64,000 nt of DNA from AP-15 sp963799085 (GTDB taxonomy: Bacteria > Pseudomonadota > Alphaproteobacteria > ATCC43930 > CGMCC-115725): the NCBI GenBank assembly GCA_963799085.1, contig CAWCWA010000001.1, forward strand, positions 124,001 through 188,000. Reading direction: 5' to 3'. Below the pieces are notes generated by a model. That model ran no database searches. It was not told the DNA's origin and worked only from the letters and a program-made list of their open reading frames with translations. Shown here one piece after another: positions 37,610-47,757 of this stretch. Positions within the stretch are counted from its first letter, which is position 1. Each line of letters opens with the position of its first letter. The position numbers and the translations under genes were made by a program.

Positions 37610-38801
37610 TCAGGGGCGAGTGGCGGCGGCGGCGAGATTTTCGGCAAGGCGCAGGATGCGGCGGGCGGCTTCTTCGAGGCGGGCGTCGGCCGCGGTCAGC
37701 GCGATCCTCAGATAGCCCGCAGCACTCGGGCCGAAGCCATCGCAGGGCAGCACCGCGACCCCCTCGCGGTCGAGCAGCCGATGGGCGAATTCGGGCGCGC
37801 CGAGCCCGGTGCCGCGGATATCGAGCAACACGAACATGCCGCCCTCGGGCTCGGTCACCCGGCAGTTCGGCGCCGCCTTCAGCATGCCCGACACGAATGT
37901 GGCGCGGCGGCGATAATCCTCGCGCAACGCCGCCACCTCCGGCAATTCGGCCGCGAGCGCGGCCAATGCCCCGTCTTGGATGAAGGGCGGGCTGCCGTAG
38001 GTCATGCACAACAACAGATCGAAGAGATGCCGCGCCAATTCCGGCGGCCCGATGATCCAGCCCAGGCGAAAGCCCGGCAGCGCGTGGGATTTCGACAGGC
38101 TGGAGACGACGACCGTGCGCTCCGCCAGGCCCGGCAGCGACCACGGGCTGACATGCGGGCGGGCGAAGGCGAGGTCCTCGTAGACCTCGTCGCAGACGAG
38201 CCAGAGGTCGTGGCGCCGGCACAATTCGCCGATCGCGGCGATCTCCTCGACGGTCAGCACCGCACCCGTCGGATTGTGCGGCGTGTTGATCCAGATGGCG
38301 CGGGTGTGCCGCGTCACCGCGGCGGCAAGTGCCGCGAGATCGGGGTGAAAGCCGCGCCCCGGGTCGAGCGGGACGCTGACCATCCGCGCGCCGCTGGCGC
38401 CGACGACGGCCTCGTAGGTGGCGTAGGCCGGCTCGGGCACGATGATCTCGTCGCCGGGCCCGGCCAGACATTGCAGCGCGCAGAACAGCCCGCCCTGGGC
38501 GCCGGGCGCTATGACGACATTCTCGGCCGAGCAGGGCTGGCCGTGCCGCCGCTGGCAGCGCGCCGCGATCGCCGCGCGCAGCTGCGGATAGCCGAGGATC
38601 GGCGCGTAGCCCGTGCGGTTGCGACGCAGCGCCTCGACCGTCGCGGCGATGACGCGCTTCGGGCGGCAGCTGATCGGGATCGCCGACGGTCAGGAAGATC
38701 ACATCCTCGCCGGCGTCACGCCGACGTGCAGCCGCGATATGAACGTCCCAGGCCTCGGCCCCCGGGCCCGCCAAACGATCGACCCGCGGCGAAAACCGCA
38801 T
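37610..38801 (-). CDS. Pyridoxal-phosphate-dependent aminotransferase, class I/II (frameshifted)
   Basis: About 395 residues. It starts MRFSPRVDRLAGPGAEAWDV and VIFLTVGDPD, then shifts near 38,685 into a frame with VIAATVEALRRNRTGYAPI and APGAQGGLFCALQCL. The C-terminal 276 residues are in a third frame: INTPHNPTGAVLTVEEI, DEVYEDLAF, VVVSSLSKSHALPGFRLGW (PLP Lys in SLSKS), GGMFVLLDIRG. It is an aspartate-aminotransferase-fold (fold type I) enzyme. Amino donor and acceptor are unknown. Confidence 0.8.
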
Positions 38802-38978
38802 CGACTTCTCCAATCAAATCCCACAGCACGGGCTCTCTCCGGCCGGCGGGCACAATTATCGTCAAGGTAGGAAGGATTAGGTAAACGGAAAGCGGCGAAG
38901 CGGCCCGATGCGCGACGCGCGGTTTCCCGCTAGCATGACGAGCGCATCGGTTTGCGGCCCGCGAAAGGTTCGCCCGGC

Positions 38979-39634
38979 ATGAGACGGTTCACCCTCTTCG
39001 CCCTTACCCTGATCTCGCAACCCTCTGGCTCGGCCGCGCCGGTCTGGCCGAGATCGTCGGCGACGGCAAGCCGCTCGTTGAACCGCGGCCGGTCACGGCG
39101 GTGACCGCGGCGAGCTTCGACGGGGCGTTCGAGGTGATGATCATGGTCGGCGAGCCGCCGAGCCTGACCTTGGCCGCCGACGAAAACATCCTGCCGATCA
39201 TCACCACGAAGGTGTCGGGTGGTCGTTTGACGGTGTCCTCCAAACGATCCTACACGACGAACAACCGGGTGCGCGTGGCGCTCTCGCTGCCGACGCTTAC
39301 CGAGATCGCCGTCTCCGGCAGCAATCACCTCGACGCCAAGGGGTTCGGCAAGGGCGACCTGTCGGTATCACTCACCGGGTCGAACGATGTAGCGCTCGCC
39401 GGTTCCGTCGGAACCTTGACCCTGCATCTTACCGGCGCCGGCAAGCTCGCGGCCAAGGCGCTCGCCGCCGATGCGGTGCAGGTGACGGTGGCCGGTTCCG
39501 GCGACGCGACGGTCGATGCGCGCAAGCAGTTGCAGGCCAAGATCCTCGGCGCCGGCTCGCTGACCGTCTACGGCAACCCGCAAATCCGCCAAAGCTCGGT
39601 CATGGGGTCGGGCGACATCAAATTCGCCGAATAG
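38979..39634 (+). CDS. DUF2807 (GIN-domain) protein, probably secreted (one frameshift)
   Basis: About 217 residues. The N-terminus MRRFTLFALTLIS plus, in another frame, LATLWLGRAGLAEIVGDG makes a plausible signal peptide. A one-base shift near 39,009 separates the two. The mature part is a repeated beta-solenoid-like domain of the DUF2807 type (LSLPTLTEIAVSGSNHLDA, DLSVSLTGSNDVALAGSV, AVQVTVAGSGDATVDARKQL), with alternating SGSN/TGSN/AGSG turns. Role unknown; probably cell-envelope. Confidence 0.75.
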
Positions 39635-39649
39635 GATCGGTTCCCAATC

Positions 39650-40664
39650 ATGGCCGATTACGAAATCTTTGCCGCCGGCGACGTCGTCCTGCAGTCGGGG
39701 CTGACCTACCGCAACGCGCGCCTCGCCTATAAGACCTACGGCACGCTCGCCGCCGACAAGTCGAACGTCGATCGTTTATCCGACCTCCTACGGGGCGCAG
39801 CATTACGACCTCGAATGGGCGATCGGCGCCGGGCGGGCGCTCGACCCGACCCGGTATTTCATCATCATCGTCAACAAGTTCGGCAACGGGCTCTCGTCCT
39901 CGCCGAGCAACACGCCGCCGCCGTTCGACCGGGCGCGCTATCCGCATTTCACGATGACCGACAATGTCCGGGTGCAGCAGCGCCTGCTCGCCGAGGTTTT
40001 CGGGATCGAGCGGGTGGCGCTCGTCTACGGCTTCTCGATGGGCGCGCAGCAGGCCTTTCATTGGGCGGCGCTGTTTCCCGAGCGGGTGGCGCGGATCGCC
40101 GCGATCTGCGGGTCGGCCAAGACCTCGCCGCATAATTTCGTGTTTCTCGAAGGGGTCAAGGCGGCGCTCACCGCCGATCCGGCCTGGCAGGACGGCTGGT
40201 TCGCGACGCCGCCGACGCGCGGCTTTCAGGCGATGGGCCGCGTCTATGCCGGCTGGGGATTGAGCCAGGCGTTCTATCGCGAGGAGGTGTGGCGGCGGCT
40301 TGGCTTTTCCTCGCTCGAGGATTTTCTCGTCGGCAGCTGGGAGGCGAATTTCCGCCGCCGCGACGCCAACGATCTCCTGGCGATGCTGTGGACCTGGCAA
40401 CACGCCGACATCAGCGCCAACGAACTCTACCAGGGCGATCTCGACAAGGCGCTGGCGGCGATCACAGCCGACGCGCTGGTCATGCCGTCCGAGACCGATC
40501 TTTATTTCACGGTCGAGGACAACCGCCGCGAGGTCGCGCGCATGCCGCGGGCGGAACTGCGGCCGATCCCGTCGATCTGGGGCCACCGCGCCGGCAATCC
40601 GGCGCAAAACCCAGAAGACGCCAAATTCATCGAAGAGGCAGTGCGCGAATTGCTCGCGCGGTGA
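39650..40664 (+). CDS. MetX-like alpha/beta hydrolase (one frameshift)
   Basis: About 338 residues, homoserine-acetyltransferase-like fold. It begins MADYEIFAAGDVVLQSGLTY and reads LAYKTYGTLAADKSNV. One extra base near 39,769 shifts to IVYPTSYGAQHYDLEWAIGA, then FIIIVNKFGNGLSSSP, DNVRVQQRLLAEVFGIERV. The nucleophile elbow is YGFSMGAQQAFHWA (Ser); Asp of LVMPSETDLYF and His of WGHRAGNP complete a triad. Shorter than true MetX and without a methionine gene next to it, it may be a generic acyltransferase or esterase. Confidence 0.78.
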
Positions 40665-40673
40665 CGGCGGGGA

Positions 40674-42454
40674 TCAGCCGGGTTCGGCCAAGGCGGCGGC
40701 GGTGTCGGGCGGCAACGGCCGGCGCTCGATATGGCGGCGGTGCCAGAGCGCGTAGAACAAGAGATGCCAGGCGGCGCGGCCGGCCCGCTTGCCGCCGGCG
40801 GCGGCGAAGAGATCGCGCACCGCCTCGGGCTTGCAGATTTCGGCTACCGCCGGGGAGCGTGCGACCAGCGGCCCGATCTCGCCCGCGCGCCGGGCGATCC
40901 AGCGCGCCACCGGCACGGTGAAGCCGCGCTTGCGGGCGAAGGGCTCGGCCTCCGGCAGGCAGGTCTCGAGCCAGCGGCGCAAGAGCCACTTGCCGAGGCC
41001 GCGGCGGATCTTGAGTTCGTCCGGCAGGCGAAAGGCCAGTGCCGCCATCTCGGTATCGAGATAAGGGCGTGCGCCCCTCGGCGCCATGCGCCATCAGGCA
41101 GCGGTCGAGCTTGGTCAGCAGATCGTTCGGCAGCCAGTCGGCGCAGTCGACGGCCTGCGCCGCCTGCAAGCGCGCGTGCGGCCGTGGCCGCACGCTGCGC
41201 GCCTCCGCCGCGGCAATCCCGTCGCGCCAGCCTGCGGTCTCGCCGCGCAGCACGCCGAGCCCGTCAAAGACGCCGCGGGCATGCGGCATGCGGCCGCCCG
41301 CCCACCACGGGCGCATCGCGCTGCGATAGCGCCCGTAGCCGGCGAAGAGCTCGTCGCCGCCCTCGCCGGAGAGGATGACCTTGAACCCGGCCTGCCGCGC
41401 CACCCGGGCCAGCGCATAGGTCGGCAGGATCGCGTAATCGGCCGCCGGATCGTCGACGGCCCCGACGATCTCGGGCAAGGTCCGCCAGAAATCGGCTTCG
41501 CCGAAGATGACCTCGACATGCTCGGCGCCGACCTTCGCCGCGACCCGGCGCGCCGCCTCGCGCTCGTCGGCGACGCCGTTCTCGGCAAAGCCGACCGTAA
41601 AGGCCTTGACCGGCCGCTCGGCGAGCCGCGCCATCATCACCAGCACCGCGGTCGAATCGATGCCGCCCGACAGGAACATGCCGAACGGCACGTCGGAGCG
41701 CTGGTGGATGCGGACACTTTCCATCAGCGCCGCATCGAGGCGGGCGAGCGCCTCGTCTTCGGCGATCGGCAGCGGCCCGCTTCGGGCAAGGCCGCCCGGC
41801 GCCGGCGCTCGACGATCCGCCCCCGGCGGACGACTACGGTCTCGCCCGGCAGGACGCGGTTGATGCCGGCGAAGATCGTCTCGCGGCCGGTGGTGAACTG
41901 CATCTGCAGCAGTTCGTCGCGCGCCGTCTGCAACAGCGCCGGCGTCACAAGCCCGGCGTCGATCAGCGCCCCCGGCTCGGAGGCAAAGGCGAAGCCGTCG
42001 GCGGTTTCGGCGTAATAGAGCGGCTTGATGCCGAACGGGTCGCGCGCCAGCACCAGCCGACCGGCGCCGGGATCGTGCAGCGCCAGCGCGTACATGCCGC
42101 GCAGGTGCGGGTGAAATCGCGGCCGTGCCGGCGGTAAAGATGCAGCGGCAGCTCGCAATCCGACTGCGTCGAAAATACGACGCCACGCTCGCCGGTCAGG
42201 GCCGCGCGCAGTTCGACGTAATTGTAGATTTCGCCGTTGCCGATCAGTGCCGCCCCGCCGGGTTCGTAGAGCGGCTGGTCGCCGGTCGCCAGATCGATGA
42301 TGGCGAGCCGCGTCTGCACCAGCCCGACATCGCCCGAGCGGTAGTGCCCGTCGCCGTCGGGGCCGCGGTGGCGCAGGCCCGCGCCCATCGCCAGGAGCGG
42401 CGCCGACGGCGGAGCGCCGCCGTCGCGGCTCATGATCCCGGCTATGCCGCACAT
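40674..42454 (-). CDS. asnB: Asparagine synthase (glutamine-hydrolysing)-like amidotransferase (frameshifted)
   Basis: About 592 residues. MCGIAGIMSRDG gives the N-terminal nucleophile Cys2 of the class II glutaminase; LRHRGPDGDGHY, LAIIDLATGDQPLYEPGGAALIGNGEIYNY and LARDPFGIKPLYYAE follow. The synthetase domain has the PP-loop FLSGGIDSTAVLVMM, ILSGEGGDELFAGYGRY and DRCLMAHGAEGRTP. Three single-base shifts lie near 42,110, 41,780 and 41,067. It overlaps the preceding glycosyltransferase by 13 bp, so it is probably a sugar or glycan-modifying amidotransferase of the surface polysaccharide operon and not the biosynthetic enzyme. Confidence 0.83.
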
Positions 42455-43483
42455 CGCGACGCGACCCGGTCGAAAAACTGGCGATAGCGGGCGACGACGG
42501 CCGTCTCGGTGAAGTCGCGCCGGTAGGCTTTCCGGCCGCCCTGGGCGATCCGCTCCGCCAATGCCGGGTCGTCGCGGATGCGTTCGATCGCGCGGGCCAA
42601 CGCCGCCGCTCCGCCGCCCGGCTGTCCGGGAAGCGGCACCAGGAGCCCGCTCTCGCCGTCCTCGATCAGCGCCGCCGGCCCGTCGCTCGCGGTCGCGACG
42701 ACCGGCAACCCCGCCGCCCAGGCCTCTATCACGACGTTGCCGAGCGGTTCGCGCAGCGACGGGCAGACGAGCAGAGCGGCCTGCGCCATCAACGCCGGAA
42801 CATCACTGCGCCAGCCGAGAAAGCGGACGCGGTCGGCAATGCCGAGGCGCGCCGGCAAGCCGTTCGAGCGACGACCGCGACGGGCCGTCTCCGGCAATCT
42901 GCAATTCGATCCCCCGCGTTTGCGCGATCGCTTCGAGCAGCAATTCGAAGCCCTTGTCGGGATGCAGCCGGCCGAGCGCCAGGGCGCCGCCGCGGCGCAT
43001 CCCGGGTTGGCGCTCGACGACGGGCTTCCGGCACGAAATTCGGCAGATAGACGACACGCTCGCGCGGCCAGCCCTGGGCCACGGCGTAGTCGACGATGGC
43101 GCGGGTATTGCCGATCAAATGGTCGCAGCGGGCGATAATATTTCAGATCGTAATAGCCGCCGAGCCGGGCGACATGAATGAAATCGCCCGCCGGACAGAG
43201 GAGTGTTGCCCGGCTCATCCATGTCAGCACGATATCGGGGCGCCAGCGCGCGATCTCGCGGCGGAAGCCCAGCCTTGTGGCGAGATCGAACCGGCCGCCG
43301 AACGGATATTCGCCGACCGCCACGCCCGCGGCGCGCAGAGTTGACGGAGCGTTCGGCGTCGCGGCGGATCAGCACCCGCTGGGTTTCGCCCGCCCGCTGC
43401 AATGCCGCCGCCAACCGGACGAAAAAGATCTCCGCGCCGCCGTGCCGCGCCCCGGCGAGCGCCTGCAGCAACCGCCGGATCAT
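42442..43483 (-). CDS. Glycosyltransferase, GT4-like (frameshifted)
   Basis: About 347 residues. It begins MIRRLLQALAGARHGGAEIF, with the N-terminal acceptor-side GGAE loop, and reads LTWMSRATLLCPAGDFIHVA and LGGYYDLKYY. The nucleotide-sugar domain contains RLGIADRVRFLGWRSDVPAL, PSLREPLGNVVIEAWAAGLP and ATASDGPAALIEDGESGLLV, with the E-x7-E (EPLGNVVIE) motif of GT4 retaining enzymes. Indels near 43,345, 43,133, 43,018 and 42,868. Its start overlaps the previous GT gene as ATGA. Sugar and acceptor unknown; probably LPS core. Confidence 0.78.
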
Positions 43484-44512
43484 TCGATCAGCGATTCGAA
43501 ACGCGCGGCGACCGCGTCCCAGCTGAGCCCGCGCTGGCGTTCGAGCGCCGCAAGATGCCAGCGCCGCCAGGTCGCGTCGTCGGTCAGCGCGGTCACGGCC
43601 GCGTCGACAAAGGCTGCGTCGTCCGGCGCGACCCGCCCGGTCTGGCCGTCGACGACCCGCTCGGCGACGCAACCCAACGGGGTCACGACCGCAGGGGCGC
43701 CCATCGCCTGCGCCTCGGCCAACGCCAGACAGAAGGTCTCGCCCGGATCGCCGCGGTAGAGCATGACGCGTGCCCCGGCCAACACATCGGCGAGCGCCTC
43801 GCGGCCGACCGGCGTAAAGCGACGCACGCCGTGCGACGCCAGCGCATCGGCGCGTCGCAGCACCGCCTCCATCCGGCTCGCCCGGCGCATCGCGGCGGCG
43901 CCGTAGACCGCGGGGCCGGCGTAGATGTGCAATTCGGCCTGCCGCACCGCGGGCGCGATCCGCCGCACCCACAGATCGAGCAGCCAGTCGAGACCGCGCA
44001 GCGGGTTCGAGGTGAAGACCGCGCGGGGCGGCGGCGGCTCGCGCGCGGCAGCGTGGCGAAACCGGTCGAGCACGCCGTATGGGATGACCTCGCAGCCGCC
44101 GCGCGGCAGCCATGCCGGGACCGTTTGCGCGTGATAGGCTCCGGTCACGACGAGCGTCGGACGGTAGAGCGCGAGCCGCCATACGTTGCGCCATTTGCGC
44201 AGATACTGCGCCGGATTGTGCAGCCAGAACAGCCGCCGTCTTGCCTGCCGGACGAGCCCGATGACCCGATGGCTGCGGCTGCCGATATAGAGGTCGCAGC
44301 GATCGGGAGCTCCGTCGTCGAGCGGCGCCCAGCGCACTCCGGCGTGCTCGCAGGCGTCTGCTGCACCGGTTGCGCACCTCAACCCGGTGGCCGCGCCCGG
44401 CGAGCGCCGCGGCAAGTGCGGCAAACGCCGTTTCGGCGCCGCCCAGCGGACCCGCCTCGGCGATGGCGCCGTCGAAGGCGGCGCCGTCATCGGCCATCAC
44501 CACGCTCGCCAT
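43480..44512 (-). CDS. Glycosyltransferase, GT4-like (one frameshift)
   Basis: About 343 residues. MASVVMADDGAAFDGAIAEA and GPLGGAETAFAALAAALAGR form the N-terminus, then one shift near 44,370 leads to RCDLYIGSRSHRVIGLVRQA, LFWLHNPAQYL, PYGVLDRFRHA and RGDPGETFCLALAEAQAMGA. The last contains the E-x7-E motif (ETFCLALAE) of GT4 family enzymes. The TGATG overlap with the upstream GT2 gene and ATGA overlap with the next GT gene indicate translational coupling. Confidence 0.78.
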
Positions 44513-45324
44513 CAATCGGGCTCGAGCCGCGCCTTCAGGTAGGACAGAATCGGATAGAGGGCGGCACAGAGCGCGATCAGGAAGCCGTAGGGGCCTTCCC
44601 GGTAGCCGCGCCGGCCGACATAGCATTTCCAGAAGCGCGAAACGATGCGCCGCAGATTGTGGCCGTAGCTGCCGATATCGCCGCTCTCGCGCAAATCGCG
44701 GGCGCGCAGCGTCGTATAGCGGTCGAGCCGGAGCAGCATGTCGGAGATGTTGCGGTCGACGTGATGCGCGAGCCGGGCCTGCAGATTGGGTCCCTGCCGC
44801 CCGCTCAATACGACGCTCGCATGCAGGATGCGGTCGTCGCGCCAGGTCTTGGCGCCGTTGCGATAGAGCCCGGCATGCGCGGAGCGGCCGAAAAAAGCGC
44901 CCCAGCCCCACCGCACCAAACGGTCGCCGATATAATTGTCGACCGGGACAAGGTGCCAGTCCGACGCTGAATTTGCCGCCACCGCCCGAATCTCGGCGGC
45001 CAGCTCGGGGCTCACCCGCTCGTCTGCGTCGACCTCGAAGACCCACTCGCCGCGGCAGGCCGAGACTCCGGCGATTCGCCGCGGGGCCTCGCGCGGCCAC
45101 TCGCCCTCGACGAGGCGATCGGTGAACTCGCCGGCAATCTGGCGCGAGCGATCGCTGCAGCGGTCGAGCAGGACGACGATCTCGTCGGCGAAATCCAGCT
45201 GGGCGAGACACGCGGCAAGCTGCGCTTCTTCATTGTGCGCGACGACGAGGACCGAGAGCGTCGCGTTCGATCCGCTTGCGAGGGCGGGCGCCGTGCGCGG
45301 CGCGGCCTCGGTGGCGAGGCTCAC
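44512..45324 (-). CDS. Glycosyltransferase family 2, WaaE/KdtX-like
   Basis: 270 residues from the GTG at 45324, which overlaps the GT9 stop as GTGA; an upstream ATG at 45351 is less likely. The GT-A fold shows LSVLVVAHNEEAQLAACLAQ, VVLLDRCSDRSRQIAGEF and EWVFEVDADERVSPELAAEI, with the DAD metal motif. The C-terminal region (HHVDRNISDMLLRLDRYTTL, FWKCYVGRRGYREGPYGFLI, LYPILSYLKARLE) matches LPS-core beta-glycosyltransferases (KdtX/WaaE) with a membrane-associated tail. Intact. Confidence 0.83.
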   Translation of the reverse strand: MSLATEAAPRTAPALASGSNATLSVLVVAHNEEAQLAACLAQLDFADEIVVLLDRCSDRSRQIAGEFTDRLVEGEWPREAPRRIAGVSACRGEWVFEVDADERVSPELAAEIRAVAANSASDWHLVPVDNYIGDRLVRWGWGAFFGRSAHAGLYRNGAKTWRDDRILHASVVLSGRQGPNLQARLAHHVDRNISDMLLRLDRYTTLRARDLRESGDIGSYGHNLRRIVSRFWKCYVGRRGYREGPYGFLIALCAALYPILSYLKARLEPD

Positions 45325-46280
45325 GCGACCGCCTTCCCGTATCGCCGCCACAGATCGGATGCGGCCGCGGCGGCGGCCTCGACACTGAGCCCGTCCATCA
45401 ATGTGTCGGTGGTGCGATGGTCGAAGCCCGCAGCGAACATGCTCTCAGGCGGTTCGGTCGATTGCACATAGGCGGTGCATGGGCCCCATGGCGCGTATTG
45501 GTCGACCGGGCTCGGCCCGAAAAGGCCAAGGGTCGGGGCGCCGGTCGCGGCGGCGAGGTGGGTGAGCCCGGTGTCGTTGCCGATAAAGAGCGCGCAACGG
45601 CGCAGCACCGCCGCGGCCGTCAAGAGATCGAGCCGGCCGACGAGATCGATCCGGCGGCGCTGCGGGATGGCAGCCAGCAAGGGCTCGGCCTGGGAACGCT
45701 CGTGGCCGGCGGCGAGGACCGCGACATGCGCTCCGGCGAACGCGCAGCCGGGTCCCGTCAGCCGCCGCGCCAATTCGGCGAAACGCTCGGCCCGCCATTG
45801 CTTGCCGCGCCAGTTCGCCGCCGGGCCGATCGCCAACACCGGCCCGCCTTGCGCCAGCAGCGAGGCGGCGGCGCGGTCATGCTGCGGGCCGGTCCATAAT
45901 CGCGGCGAGGGCGGCGGATCGAGATCGAACAGCCGCGCCAGCTGCCGCACCCGGTGCTCGCGCTCATCGCCCTTGGCCATAACCCGCCGCTCTTCGGCCC
46001 GTAACAGCCAGGCGAGCGCCGAGCCGCGCAGATCGACGACCAGGTCCCAGCGCCGGCGGGCGACGGCGGCATAGAGCGGTAGCCAGTGCAACGACCAGCG
46101 GCGCTTGGCGACGGTGATGAGCCGTTTCAGTCCCGGCACCTCGGTAAAGAGCGGGGCTGCCGCTGGCCCCGCGGCAATCGTCAGCGCCGCCCTCGGCCGG
46201 CTCTCGATCAGGTAGGAGAGTAGACCGGTGGAGAGCACGGCATCGCCGATGCGCGTGGCGGTGACGAACAGGATGTTCAT
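45321..46280 (-). CDS. Glycosyltransferase family 9 (heptosyltransferase-like)
   Basis: 319 residues from the ATG at 46280. A longer in-frame extension to 46523 would overlap ygfZ and was rejected. Signatures are MNILFVTATRIGDAVLSTGL, DLVVDLRGSALAWLL, IGPAANWRGKQWRAERFAEL and FIGNDTGLTHLAAATGAPTL with GLFGPSPV, the classical ADP-heptose:LPS heptosyltransferase pattern. It is the first gene in the five-gene glycan operon, divergent from ygfZ by 75 bp. Confidence 0.85.
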   Translation of the reverse strand: MNILFVTATRIGDAVLSTGLLSYLIESRPRAALTIAAGPAAAPLFTEVPGLKRLITVAKRRWSLHWLPLYAAVARRRWDLVVDLRGSALAWLLRAEERRVMAKGDEREHRVRQLARLFDLDPPPSPRLWTGPQHDRAAASLLAQGGPVLAIGPAANWRGKQWRAERFAELARRLTGPGCAFAGAHVAVLAAGHERSQAEPLLAAIPQRRRIDLVGRLDLLTAAAVLRRCALFIGNDTGLTHLAAATGAPTLGLFGPSPVDQYAPWGPCTAYVQSTEPPESMFAAGFDHRTTDTLMDGLSVEAAAAAASDLWRRYGKAVA

Positions 46281-46355
46281 GGCCGATCCTCGCGCCTTAT
46301 AGCCGGCGGCCGGCGGCTTGCCAAGGCGGCGGCGGAGGCCTACCTGTAGCCGGCC

Positions 46356-47243
46356 ATGAGCGGTCCCTCTTTCGCCCTTCTCGACGATCGCGGCATTATC
46401 GTCGTCTCCGGTCAGGACCGGCGCGCCTTTCTGCAGGGCCTCGTCTCGAACGACGTCGAAAAAGTCGGCCCGAATCATGCCCAGTATGCAGCACTGCTGA
46501 CCGCTCAGGGAAAATACCTCCACGATTTCATAATGGTAGAGCCGAACGATGCGATCTGGCTCGACGCCGAGGCCGGGCGGCTCGCCGATCTGAAGCGGCG
46601 GCTGTCGATCTATCGGCTGCGCGCCAAGGCGGCGATCGATGCGCGAGACGACCTCGCGGTGGCGGCGGTTTTTGGCGAGGATGCGCTTGCAGCGCTGTTG
46701 CTTCCGGACGAACCCGGCGCGGCGCGGCCCTTCGGAGCGGGAATCGCCCTGGTCGATCCGCGGCTCTCGGCGCTAGGGGCGCGGGCGATTCTGCCGCGCG
46801 ACGAGATCCGAATGGTGCTGACGCAGTCTGGTTTCGAGGAGACTGCCCCGGAGGCCTATGACCGGCTGCGCCTCGGGCTCGGCGTTCCCGACGGCAGCCG
46901 CGACCTCGTCGTTGAGAAGTCGATCCTGCTCGAATCGGGGTTCGATGAATTGCACGGGGTCGACTGGCAGAAAGGTTGCTACATCGGCCAGGAATTGACG
47001 GCGCGGACCAAATACCGCGGGCTCATCAAGAAGCGGCTGATGCCGGTGCGAATCGAGGGTCCGCCGCCGCCGCCGGGGACGATCGTGACCGAGGGCGGTC
47101 GCGAGGCCGGTGAAATGCGATCGGCCCGCGACGGCGTGGGCTTGGCGTTGTTGCGCCTCGACGCCGTCGCCGCCGGCAGGCCGCTTGCCGCGGGCGAGGC
47201 CCGTCTTATCCCGATGGCGCCGGACTGGCTGAACCTCGAATAA
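46356..47243 (+). CDS. ygfZ: YgfZ/GcvT-like folate-binding protein (Fe-S cluster maintenance)
   Basis: 295 residues, intact. LDDRGIIVVSGQDRRAFLQG and LLTAQGKYLHDF are the GcvT-like N-terminus; the diagnostic K-G-C-Y-x-G-Q-E motif is DWQKGCYIGQELTARTKYRG near residue 210. YgfZ proteins bind tetrahydrofolate and help assemble or repair Fe-S enzymes. In this window it may support the ferredoxin, Rieske and other Fe-S proteins, though it is a general housekeeping gene in alphaproteobacteria. Confidence 0.88.
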   Translation: MSGPSFALLDDRGIIVVSGQDRRAFLQGLVSNDVEKVGPNHAQYAALLTAQGKYLHDFIMVEPNDAIWLDAEAGRLADLKRRLSIYRLRAKAAIDARDDLAVAAVFGEDALAALLLPDEPGAARPFGAGIALVDPRLSALGARAILPRDEIRMVLTQSGFEETAPEAYDRLRLGLGVPDGSRDLVVEKSILLESGFDELHGVDWQKGCYIGQELTARTKYRGLIKKRLMPVRIEGPPPPPGTIVTEGGREAGEMRSARDGVGLALLRLDAVAAGRPLAAGEARLIPMAPDWLNLE

Positions 47244-47274
47244 TCGTTCACCGCGCCCCGAGATCAGCGTTGGA

Positions 47275-47757
47275 TCAGGGTCCGCCGGAGACGGCGGCGG
47301 GCTGGTTCAATTGCTGCTGAACTTCGCGACTGCGCGGGTCGGCGGGGCTTACTCCCTGACGTTCCAGCTGCCATTGCCGGTCGGTGAGGCTGTTGCGGTA
47401 CGATTGCGTCTTCTGCTGATCGATCGGTCCCGGAAGCTGTAGCGGCGGATAGGGCGCGTAGGGCCGCTCGGGTGCGGTGATCAGCGGCCCCGGCTGGGTC
47501 AGGATTGGCGACAGGCTCAGCGGCGGCGCCGGGGCGTAGCCGGGATTGACCGGCGGCGGCAGCGGCGCGAGGCCGCCCGGGACAGCGCTGAAGGCGCCCG
47601 GAGCGGGAACGGGGGCTCCCGGGATAGGGACCGGAGCGCCGGGGTTGATCCCGGGCGCCCATGCCGGGCCCGCCGCTTTGAGTTCGGCGGCGGGCGCGAC
47701 CATGACCGAGATCGCCGTCAGCCCCAGTAGCAGGACCCACCCCGCGCCGGGGTTCAC
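47275..47757 (-). CDS. Proline-rich putative exported protein
   Basis: 160 residues from the GTG at 47757, which overlaps the ppdK stop as GTGA. The N-terminus NPGAGWVLLLGLTAISVMVA PAAELKAAG is a credible signal peptide. The mature part is dominated by Pro/Gly repeats (PGAPVPIPGAPVPAPGAF, GGLAPLPPPVNPGYAPAPPL) and ends in a hydrophilic SLTDRQWQLERQGVSPADP helix. Low complexity prevents assignment. Coupling to ppdK is probably incidental. Confidence 0.6.
   Translation of the reverse strand: MNPGAGWVLLLGLTAISVMVAPAAELKAAGPAWAPGINPGAPVPIPGAPVPAPGAFSAVPGGLAPLPPPVNPGYAPAPPLSLSPILTQPGPLITAPERPYAPYPPLQLPGPIDQQKTQSYRNSLTDRQWQLERQGVSPADPRSREVQQQLNQPAAVSGGP

Noticed and set aside
43115..45211. 698-residue open frame across three glycosyltransferases
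   Set aside because: It is a chance open frame produced by indels and GC-rich antisense/shadow codons; the conserved motifs sit in other frames.
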